NCBI GenBank assembly: GCA_039566865.1
Contig: CM076956.1
Span: forward strand, 11,295,511-11,359,510
Reading direction: 5' to 3'
Source: Aurelia coerulea
Taxonomy: Eukaryota > Cnidaria > Scyphozoa > Semaeostomeae > Ulmaridae
Length of the DNA stretch: 64,000 nucleotides
The notes under the pieces are model-generated. The model saw only the letters and a list, made by a program, of their open reading frames with translations, searched no databases and was not told the origin of the DNA. Below are positions 12,401 through 24,400 of the stretch, in pieces. The translations under genes were made by a program, and so were the position numbers. How positions within the stretch are numbered: position 1 is the stretch's first letter; every line of letters starts with the position of its first letter.

Positions 12401-15400
12401 GCGGTTTCGACCATGGGCCACGAGCAATCGGCTATGTACGACGAATGATTCCTATGCTCTAAAAGAATACACCCTAAGTAAAAACGCCCAATGTGACTGC
12501 AGACACTGGCTTCGCAAATGTCCCACATTTTTTCTTACTCTTCCTATACAACACCATACCACATTGATAGTAATTATTATTCGTTTCAGGAGCACAAGAG
12601 CAAAGAAAGTTTACCTTGCAATCAGTAAAGCCAGCTTTTCTGACCAAGGATATTACCAGTGTAGAGCAACGAATGATTATCAAACGGTGACAAGTAACAA
12701 AGGATATATCCGAGGTATTGAACATTGTCGTTGTTCGCGTTTTTGGCCGATATTTGCGAAAGTTTATTTCGCGAAATTCCTGAATTGTAAAATTCGCGAA
12801 AGTTTATTGCCGCGAAATTTGCAGAATCAAAGATTTATGTGATCAAATATTTATATTCCTCTTCTTTGACAACAACCCTTTCGAACTATGCTACTACAAG
12901 CATATTTATGGAAGATTTGAAAAGTTTTGATGAGTCAAGGAACGCTAGAGACATTATGAATTTGACAAGAAACCTAATTCGCTAAAGTTCATTCCGCGAA
13001 ATTTCCCATTTTGGTCGTTTCGCGAAAGTTAATTCAAAACATTTCGCGTTTTTCGAACTCGCGAAAGTTTCTTCCCACGAACGTTTCTTCCCTTAAAGTA
13101 CCTCCATTTTTTAACTCAAAAATGTCCACCCGTTAAAAACTCAATGCAGAAAAATTAGCTGTGCTTTAATCATGAAAATTTCGTTTTATAATGCCTAAAA
13201 GATTCAAGTAATTTGTATTTTTGTTTTATTTTTCAAATCGATGGTATCTTGGTAAAGTTGAAAATTTCGAAAAATTAGTCTTGCACAATAGTTTGAAAAT
13301 GACCTAAAACTCACGACCACACCTTTCAGATCTTCTGAATTCCATTTGAATTTCTTTGTTCTACCTAACGAGCATTACTCGTAAAAAAATGTGGTGGCAA
13401 ACTTGTCCCAAAGCCCCAAACCTCATCTTATCAAAAGTCTGTTTGTAACGATATTGTTTTATTTTTTAGTTGAAGGAAGAACACCGTCTCGGTAAGTTTG
13501 TTTCTGACTTGTAAAGCTAAATTATTCCCAGAAACCAAGAGGACAATAGACCTTTTAGCTATTCTACAAAAGAGCCTGGATCGAGCGTTATTTTTATACA
13601 TTTTTATATGCAACGCTCGATCGAGTGGCGATAGAGCTTCTTGTGCACGTTGGAAAATTCTACAAAATGTTGCAAAATATCGTTCGATTCTGATTCTTTT
13701 CAGAATAGCTAAAAGGTTTATTGTTTTTTTAGCCGAAGCGTTCTTCTCAAGCGTTCTTCTGATTAATATCAATTCATTTTCAAGGAGGCATTAATCGAAA
13801 GATCTTTAACAACGGATCTTGAATTTTTTACTGAGAAAAAGTCAGCTTTCAGATGACATGTCGTTATATCAACTTTGTTAAATTGGCTCTCTTTCGATTT
13901 CTGCCTGTTTGACTATGATATAACGAGTAATATAAAACGTTTTATTTGCTTTCTTTTTGCTTAATCAGCTTTAGGTATCTGATAGAAATTGAACACTTTG
14001 CGTTGGATAAATTTTCAACCACGGATGCAAGTATGAGTGAAAAAAGTTGTATCTTTTGAAAAGTCGTTATTGCCGATCAAGAAATGCCTTCATGTGCATT
14101 CGTGTCAATAACCAATTTGATTTTAGAGGTATTGCAAAGTATTGAATGACTTTGAATTGGTAGGAATTCATGCTTTTCGGAACTATGCCGTGTAGGTCTC
14201 GAACTTTCATATAAATTCGCATATTATACCGGGTGAGTAAAAAAAGGCCCGACCCCCGACGTTTGAAAGGCTACCGCTCCCTGAATATATAAGTGATGAT
14301 ATTTTGCAACATCTGATTGAGTAGCCAATATATTCAATCATTTTCAGAACTTTTCCTCGCTGAAATCGGTCACTCCGTTCATACTTTACAAGGGATTTTC
14401 TCCAGAAAGTCCCTTCGAGAAACGTTAAAAAGCTTCCTAAAATCACGACCAACTTTCCCAAATATTTTTACCTTACAGCAGTGACTTTAGCACGCTTTAG
14501 CACGTGCTAGGAGGGTTAGGGGTTCCATTATGTTTGCTCTTTAGTGTTGAATGCTGCTAAAGAGGGGCCTCTGATTTTGGATGGACGTCTGATTTGAACT
14601 CTCTTCTACCATTGCAAGTGCTTGTCCGATTTACTCTTACTCATACAAGATTTCAAACTCTAAGTTAAAGCATTTCCTTTGCAATATTTTCAAAAACCAG
14701 ACAACAGAAGTCACAACTCTTCCCCAGCAGCCATTCAGACATAGGCCTCGTTAATTTACGCGAGCGCACGAGCCCCTTTTAAGTACAAAATACAATTACA
14801 CATTACTTACTGCCACCTTTACTGTACTCAAGAGTGCTTTGGGTGCAGGCACGTTTTTCCAAGCCCTTTGCTCGCAGGCACAGAATATTCCCAATGAGGC
14901 CCTTGTAACGAGGCACCATTTTTGAAACATCCTGTAAGTGTATCAAACGACGCAAAGTGTTTTCAGAATCTAGATGTTTCATAGAAACTTCATTTCGTTG
15001 TTAGTTAAATTTTCGGTGGAGGAAAAATGCTATTTTGTAAGGAAAATTTATTTTGAAGAATTGTTCTATCAGATGATTCAGAAAAGACGTGGGGCATTTA
15101 GCAAGCAATATTTAGGTGAAAAACGAGTTAAATCGGGTGTGTTGAAGCCGTATTTTGCAGATGAAAGATTGAATTTGTTGTAGAAATTTAGTTTGTTAAA
15201 ATCGGTCATTTCTGTCCGTATTTATTTGCAATTTTGTGATTAGCTATTTTGGTGAAAAGTATCGCTAGTTGTGGAACATCCTGCTTCCTAACAATGACAA
15301 TTAAATTTCTTGTCACCAGGTAATAACAAATAAATCACTGTTATAATTTCTTTTGTCCTCCAACACAATACATGCCTTGTTTCAATGTGTTGGTAGAGAA

Positions 15401-18400
15401 ACAGTGTGTTTGTCATGGTTCAGAAGCTTACACGCGCACATATATTATTCTACAGAGCCTTTCTTCTCTGCAAAGAATTAAAAAACAGATTTACGTAGTG
15501 AGCTGCATCACTAAAAGAATTTGCAAACACCCCACGTCTTTTCTGACTCACGCGGTATAATTCGTTGGAAGTCATGGGTAATGTGAAACCTGATGGAAAC
15601 AATAATTTGTAAATTTCTGTGATTTTAGTAATCATGAAATTTTATTTTCACTTTAGAACATACACAGAAAGACGACCTCAGTCATCAAATGGACCAGTGT
15701 GCCTTTTGTACAAGAACTCAACATGCAAGAGCGAAATCAATCCATTTCGGACTATCAAAGCAGAAAGCCGAGAAGACTTCTTATTCAAAGAGAAGAAATT
15801 GCGAGGTGAGAGCTTTTGAAGATGCAAATAAAGCCTAATGTTCATGTTAATTCAAGAAAAATTGTCCTCTTGAAGGCTCGTTATCTGCAGTTTACCGCGT
15901 GCATCTCTTTTATACATCTATCCAAAAAGTGGAGAAGTAAAGTATTGAATAGAGCTTTAAGCTATTCTGAAAATATTCTGGTTCGATCGATATTTTTATA
16001 CATTTTCATACGAAAGGTTCCACTGAGTGGCGAGAGAGCTTCTATTCCCGTTGTGCACATTCCCAAATTCTACACAATGTATCGAAATCGTTCGATTCAA
16101 GTTCTTTTGCAGAACAGCTAATAAGTCTATTGTCGCACAGTTTTGTGTCCAACTCAGCTTCTGAATGGCCCAGGCTAAGTTTAGATTTATCCTACCATTT
16201 TCGATAGACAAAAGACCCTTTAGCTATTCTAAAAGGAATTTGAATCGAGCGATATTTGCATACATTTTTAGAATTATCGAATGTACTAGTGATAGAAACG
16301 CTAACACCACTCAATCGAACCTTTCGTATAAAAATGTATAAAATGTTGCTCGATCCAGACTCTTGTAGAATAGCTAGAAGGTCTATTGCATCTTCTCTTA
16401 GAGGCCCTTTACATGAGCAATTTCAACCTTCAACACATGTTGAGCTTTGACAGCATTGCTTATTTTTATTATTATTATTATTATCGCAGTTACTTTCTTA
16501 CATTACACTAACATAATCGGTATTATTATTATTATTATTATCATCATTATTATCACCATCATTATTATTATTATGATTAGCATCATTGCCATTATCATCA
16601 TTATTACTACATTACATAACCGTTGTAAACCTAACCGATATAACCTCTGCGTAGCCATCCTATCTAACCAATCATGTGTTATTTCTCCTTTTCAAATCGC
16701 TGTACATACTTCAATTTTTCTTATAACTGCTACATTACAGCCCTGAAGAAGTCCTGCATGGCAGGACGAAATATTGGCATAAAATAAATTCATCACATTT
16801 GCTGTTGTTTTTTGTCGCATTGCGGTGTTTTTGCCTTTAAACTTATTCATTTTTTCGTCACCGCAAGCATCTTCGGATCCGACAATCGACGCTGGTATCG
16901 TGGCCTTTACTTTTTCAAATTATTTTATTGCTTATTTTGCCTTGCGTTTACATGAAATCTCGACACGGGTTAAGATTAGGTCACATGGTTGCAAACAATA
17001 GAAGAAGGAATGTGAGCCCCATTCAAAAATAAGAATGATTGCGGAAATAGATTCGATCTTCATTTGTTCACATTCTGTTTTCGATTTCAACACGCCCTGA
17101 GTTAGAAAACATTCGCGTTTACATGCTACTCGGCCTCTTCATGTAAACACGATGAATGCTTACACCGTCTACCGCGTTGAAGCTCAACCTGTGTTGAACT
17201 CAGCACGGGTTGAAATTTCTCATGTAAAGGGCCTTTTAATCCCATTTCTCATGCAGCCCAAGTAAGGTAGCCACGAGGTCTCAGGGTATTGCATGCGCAG
17301 CTTCGTTCCTTTCCATTCAATTGTAAAATTTAAGACCATCCTTTTGTTAGAAACCTTTGTTGGCAGTTTTAAATCTTGTGCGACTGTTTTGCCTAAAGTT
17401 TGTCTCTGGGAAGTGTTTTAGATCAATTTTTTATGCAGATTCCGAATTTTGATCCTGTTTTTAAATCTTGTTCAATCCACCAGCAAGCTGATGTAGCAGA
17501 AAGTGCTAAAACGCTGGAATTTATCGATTGATGCAGAATCATTTCTCTACAACATATGAGAAATTCGCTTCTGTGAGGAAAAGGCTGCATGAGGGTTTTC
17601 ATCTAAGTTAAAAACTTGAGAGTTGGCGTTATTTTTCAGGGTTTCAAATAAGCATAGGATAAACACTGCAGTGCATTTAGAGTCTCCTTGGACAATTTCC
17701 CCGCAAAGGAGTTCCAGCAGATTTTGGATAGGTTGTAGGGAAGACATTCTGCATCGATTCATTTAAATTCAAATTTGGTACCACTATTTCAGGGAAGGTT
17801 AACCTGCTTTTCGGCAGGACCACTATTATTTCCAAGGATTCACGTAGACTTCACTGTGATGTCACATCCAAATGACGCAGAATTTCAAAAGCTGACATCT
17901 AAATTTGGACTTTTCTTCAAAATTTGACCTGAAAGAACTCCAGGAAACAAAATTGGTAGAGCAGTCGAACAGGGCCTTTTTGCACGTTATCGTATAAGGC
18001 ACTAAGAATTTGAGCCATTTTTGAAAATGTGTTCAAATCTTCAGATTTTGATTACTAAAGAGTTCTTACGAGTTTACCAGTTCTTTACTAAGCTTTCCAT
18101 TCGTTCATTCATTCATTCATTCATTCATTCATTCATTGTTATTATTTATACACGAAGACCCCTTCAGCAAATACAAGTGCGCTTTAGTTCTGTTTTGAAG
18201 CGCCCTAGTGTTTGGATTTCTCTAATATTAGCAAGGATATCGTCCCAAGCCTTTAAGGCAGACTAGTGAAATTCTTTTTTGGCATGTTCTGTCTTGAGAC
18301 TGGGGATCTGGAGATCCTTGCAGTTCCTTGTTTCATAATTTGAATATGCGGATCTGCATTGGTACTTATCCCAAAGGCTTTCCGGGCTCAACTTGTTCAA

Positions 18401-21400
18401 AATCGTATGTGCCATCCCAAAACTATCATATCAAATCGAATGAGGTTTTCAACTTTTAGCCAATTAGATGTCCATTTCGTCTTTTAATAAAGGTCGATTT
18501 TGTTACTTCAACTCAATGCCGCTGTTTTTTGCAACACCTTTAAAACTCATTTCTTCGTCCTCAATCTCAAAAATCCCTCTTTACATAGCGATATGTTTAT
18601 TCCTCAGGATCACGCGCCTCACACTAAGCAAGGCGCATGATTTACCGCGCGCCACTAAAATAACTTACGGCCAGGTCTGCTTTATGCTTCATGTTTGCTT
18701 CCTGTGCCCTCGTGAACATTACAAAGCGAAGCGTTTTGGAGCCTTTCTAGTGTTTGGACATTGCTCAAGTACCTTCCGAGTAATACGATACAGGAAACAA
18801 GTGACAATAGAGTGAAAATATCCTGATGATTTCCTTGACTAAACTGACCATTTACGTAAATGGTTTTTCCCAATATTGGAGTTTCTTAGTTTTTAGCGAA
18901 TAGGCAATTTATTATTTCTGAAGAGTCTTTTGTACAGAATACTCAGTATACCAACAAATGTTAACAGTCTAAAGGGTGGTCTTGAATTTTTGCAAATGAC
19001 TGTACATTAATGGCCTGACTTATCCATTTAAATCCTGTGTTTGCAATTACTAAGCTCCTTGTACTGTCTTGTCAGTCGAAATCAATGGACTTTAATCTTC
19101 TCCTGCTTTGGCAATTTGGAATTCGTTATTATAATATTTTACAAGGAGAGATTGAGGCCTCGTTTACGCTCTAACGTTTTCAAATGAAAACGGTACCAAA
19201 TCATGTTGTATTGGTTCTCCGACTTTTAACCTTTGTCTTTGACTCTGTTAAAGGGTCTGTTTCATCCAGCATGCCTTGCACGTGCCATCTCTTGGTTGGC
19301 CTTTGTTGCTGCCATTTTCATGGCCCATGAAAATGGCGGACAACAAAGGAAAACCAAGAGACGGCACGTGCAAGGAATGCTGGATGAAACAGACCCTTTA
19401 ATAAAACTTCACCTCGCTGCTTTCATAACTTCTTCCTATTCAATTCATCTATTCATCAATATTCAACGAGACAGGCCTGTCAAGGAAATCTATACTTATC
19501 TCGAATAAACAGTCTTCAATATGGTCTAAAATCAATCCGATATCTTGGTGCTAAACTTTGGAATTCATCACCCGTTGAACTTCGAAATGCTCCATCGAAA
19601 ATATCCTTCAAAAAGCAACTGAAAATTTACTGACTGAACGAGGTCAATGAATAGTTCAAAGCTATGTTTGATTCTGGCACAATTTCTACTTTATTTTATG
19701 AAAATCAAATGTGTACATAATAATTTCAAATTTTCGTAGGATGAGGGGGGGGGGACTCTCTCCCCTATTGAGAGAGCTCCTCCTTTAAGTAATTCCCTCC
19801 ATACTCTGTATTATTTTCTCTGTTTTTGTGCATTGTATTAATTTTCCGTACCAATGTATTAATTTTCCATAATGTTGTCTTATTTCCTTGTAGTTTAGTT
19901 ATTTGTTGGTATAGTAAATTATAAATTGTATGCAGTGAATTTAAAATATATGAAACTGAAACTGAAAGTTGAATGTAGCTTAGGATTTCGGCTACAGATT
20001 TATACTACGCTCACACTATACCGGCATAATTTCTGTCCTTGTTGATATCTGCTCTTAGTTGCATTAATGTAATTCATCTCTCATTTCTTATCCTCCTCGT
20101 TTTCATGTCTCTCCTTGTTCTAATTTTTTACCTCAATTTATTTTTACCTCAATTTATCCTGACGCTCACCAACCAAAATGGATTTAATCAGGGTGTTACC
20201 GACACTAAAGTGAGAATAGTTATCCCTAGATAATTGATACTACCGGTGAATCGAGAATAATTAACACGTTTGGCGGGTTGTAGAATCAGGCAAAGGCTAA
20301 CTTAGTTGTGAAAATTTTGAATGATAAAATCACTTATTATTTAGACGCAGAAATTAGGAAAATTGCTGGTAGGTTTGCATTCATTTTTGATTCACTTTAA
20401 GTTCCACCTTAAATTCTTTATACACGGTGGCCACATTAGCCAAGAATGGCTGCTTTCCAGGGGGTTGGGGTAAAAGCCTGCTAAGTTAGAATAATTACAA
20501 ATGGGGTAATGTTATAATAAATAAAAAAGAAATGTTACAATCTACATTTAAAAGTATGGGAACGACTCTTCCATGCTCTATTCTGGTCCATGAATTACCT
20601 GCTATTCAAATTAAAAGCTCAATACTATTGTCAGTGTCAGAAATAGAATTTGAATTGCAATGGTGAGTAAATGGTGGACCAGGATCGAACTTGAAATTCT
20701 CGTTGCCATACAAACTCCTCCTCAGCATTTTACTAATTTCCGGGTCTAAAAGATGATTGATGTTGCCAAACAAAATTTGCACATCAAAGTTAGCCTTAGC
20801 CTGATAACCAGACCCAATTTCAAAAGAAATAAGTGGTCTGTTAAACACCGCCGTAAAGCTTGTTCAAGCCTCGTTTCAATATTGCTCAGAATCCAAGGTT
20901 TTGATGGAAATTTATGCAAATAATTTGCTGATTTTTGTAAACAAACCATTTATCCATGTAGTCCTTTGACAGTTACGATTTAATTACTCTTTGTTCTGCC
21001 TTGCATAGAAAGTTAATCTCTGACCCAAGGGTATGCAATCCTGTCGAGATTAGATTTGCCGAAATTAGATTTCTATGCAAGGCGGAACAACAAGTAATCA
21101 AGTCGTATTCAAACTGCAATATTCCTTTTTCAGAAAATTTCCAAAGAACTGCATGGATAACTGGTTTGTTTACAAATATCAGTAAATTATTCGCATAAAT
21201 TTCCATCAAAACCTTGGATTCTGAACAATATTAAAGCGAGGCTTGAACAAGCTTTTCTGCGGTGTTTAACAGACCACTATTTCTTTTGAAATCGGGTCTG
21301 GTTAAGCATAGGTTCCAAATCTTTAAAAAGGCTGGTGTAAAATTGAGTGACCTACTTCTTTGAACTGAATGACTTCAAAGAAACTTTAGCTAATTCTATA

Positions 21401-24400
21401 TAATTCTACCGTTGGAATTTTATGAAATCTTCAATATTTTCAGAATTAGATTCTTTTTCTTCTTTTGCAAGAATTGAAGAAAAATTTTGAAAAAAACTTA
21501 AAACTATCGTAATTTCTAAACTGTTTGACGTAACATGAAATAATTTCGAAGAAAACCATGGTTTATGAATGCCTACAATATGGTATCAAGCAAAAGTCTG
21601 TCACTCATCTGGTTTTTGAATTAGAAATTTGATAACGTCACATCCTCAAATGAGTTGATATGTAAGATACGCTGTAATTTCCAAAATATTCAAAATTTCT
21701 GAAAAGTCCAACGGTAGAATTATAGATAAGTATCTAAAATTTCTTTCAAGCCATTCAATCAGGGGAAATAGGTCATTGAATTTTACACCCACCTTGTTAC
21801 GCCGAGAAAAAGATTTGGCACCTATGCTGTCTGGTTATCAGGCTAAGTTAGCCTTTGACTGATAGATTAACGTTTCAGTTTTGAATATCGGCCGTGCACT
21901 TTTTATTCCACAGCCTGCCAAATGTATTAACTTTTCTGACTCACCCGGTACATAATTGAAATTTGAATATTTGGCCTAAGGTATCTTTTTGCTAGCTTTA
22001 AATCTATTTACCATTTATTATTTATTTGTTATATTTGCAGATACATACAAGGAAATTATGAAGCAAAAGCAATTAATCTCAACTCGATGCCGCCCTTACG
22101 TCCTACCACTCTTGTGCCATACACAATTCCCGTATTGTGGTCAGAACAGCGACAAGAGCCCAGATTCTTCGAATTTGGTTCAGCTGTGCCAGCAAGATTG
22201 TCTCAAACTACAAAATGACATTTGTCAAACTGAATACCTTGCTGCGAAGAAAGATTCGTTTTTCAAGAAAGAACTCTTGCCCAATTGCTCCAAGTTGCCA
22301 ATAAGAAACTGTGTTAGGATACTGTCTGCCAGTAAACCATGGAAAGGGAAGAATTATGAAGCGTGGAAGTGGAAGAACAGATATCAGCATGTCACGAGTG
22401 AGTACAATATATATTTGTTTTTCACTTCTTTTTTCTATTCAATATAAAAAGCTTACAATAACGAATTACCTAAGACGCTACCTACGAACTCTCTGGGGGG
22501 GGGTACATGACTTGTGGATGGACAGGGGTCTGCCGCCCGGTTTTCAGAAAGCTACCCTTTTCTAATTACCGAAACTTGCCTTGGTACCCATTTTTATGAT
22601 GAATTTTGGAGGAAATAAACCAATTTTCTACTATTTTTGCGAATTTCAGCGAAAGCCCACTCATGTTTATGAAAAATCTGCCGAAAAAGGACCCTTGTTT
22701 CGAAATTTTTGGGCCCAAAAACCCACCCATATGGGCGGCACATACCCGTACCTTGAACATGTTATTCTTAACCCCCCGGGTGCGAACTACTACACTACAC
22801 TACAAGGGCGATACAAAGAGGAGCGAAATATCATGACAACCCCTTGACCTTTACACAAAGAACAAACAACTAGGATACAACTAAATAAACAGATGCGAAT
22901 TGCTACATAGAAGCAATTTGTACGGATAAATACTTGAACCGATTTCACATTGGACGTCAGGCAAAATAAACGCGATATGGATGACCAATCAGAACCCCAG
23001 CTGAGAGAACAATGACGAGAACAATAACCCCCATCCTGCTCCCCACCCAGAGTCACCATCACTCAAGGCAGCGCCAACGGGTCAGGGTAACTTTCCACCA
23101 AATTGTGAAATTGTGAGGATGCATATTCAAGATTCATATGTAGTGTAGATGGATAGTCGTTGGAACTACGTGAGCTTAGCGTGAAACAGGCGTACAAAAG
23201 AATACAGGAACGGGATTTTCCTGGGATTTGACCTGTCGAAGGCCTTCGATTGCCTGAATCATGAATTGCTAATTGCAAAATTAAATGCATATGGTTTCAG
23301 TAGATCTGCATTGCTGTTTATCCATAGCTATCTCACTGACAGGAGGCAGAGGGTAAAGGTTAACGGTTCATTCAGCACATGGACAGAAACCGTCCGAGGA
23401 GTACCGCAAGGTTCAGTCTTAGGACCCCTTTTGTTTAATATATACCTGAATGACCTTTTCATGTTCCTAGAGGAAACGGAAATCTGTAATTACGCTGACG
23501 ACACAACTATTTATGCGTGTGGTCCTAACATCGAAAATGTCATCATGCATTTAGAAAATGATGCCCTCAAAATAACTGAGTGGTTTCCAAACAACTTTAT
23601 GAAACTAAATGAAGACAAATGTCACTTAATGATTTTTGGTGCAAAAGGAAATAATGAAATATCAATTACAATAGGCGAGGCCTGTGTGAAAGAAAGTACA
23701 GAGGAAAATCTTCTCGGCATAACTTTCGATCAATCACTTTCTTTCAAACAACATGTCAAGGCTCTTTGCAAAAAGGCTGGCCAAAAACTCCATGCTCTCG
23801 CCAGAATATCACGTTACATGGACACTAAAAAACTACAGCAGTTAATGAGGGCGTTTGTGTTATCTCAATTTAGTTACTGTCCACTTGTTTGGATGTTTTA
23901 TGATAGAACTTTGGAACATAGAATAAATCTTACACAAGAAAGGGCATTACGCATAGCATATAAAGATTACGGAAATGATTTTGGCTTTCTCTTGGGACAG
24001 ACCAAATCGGTACCAATCCATGTAAGAAACCTACAGTTGTTAATGACAGAAATGTATAAAACCAAATTCGATCTAAACCCACCTTTCATGAAGGATATTT
24101 TCACGGAACGAAATATTAGCTACAATCTAAGGCGTGGCAATGATGCTCAACTTCCAAAGGTACGGACTACGTCATTTGGAATTGAGAGCATAACCTACCT
24201 TGGAAATAAACTGTGGCAACTATTACCGCTAGAAATAAAACAATCCAATACCCTTCCTATTTTCAAAAAACGAGTTAGATGCTGGAAAGGTGATAAATGC
24301 AACTGTAGGCTCTGCAAGATTTATATTCCTAAAGTGGGGTTCCTAACAGGATAGATGCTTTTATCATATAATCTTTTTGTAAATATACACGGATTGTACA

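Larger units (their letters stand above)
16403..17234. mobile_element. TIR element (GGCCCTTTACATGAG) containing a Penelope-like tail
   Basis: Left end ggccctttacatgagcaatt at 16403 and right end aatttctcatgtaaagggcc ending at 17234 are inverted repeats that extend inward (caacctgtgttgaact against the left arm). The interior holds an ATT-rich microsatellite (16,455-16,610) and the Penelope-like 3' segment near 16,740, so a retroelement fragment appears to sit inside a DNA element. Confidence 0.55.

Noticed and set aside
16447..16746. Poly-isoleucine membrane protein ORF
   Set aside because: Translation of an ATT microsatellite followed by Penelope-like tail sequence.
22581..22847. Overlapping ORFs on both strands near 22.7 kb
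   Set aside because: They fall in a dispersed repeat also present at 63.3 kb, where the frame is not kept.
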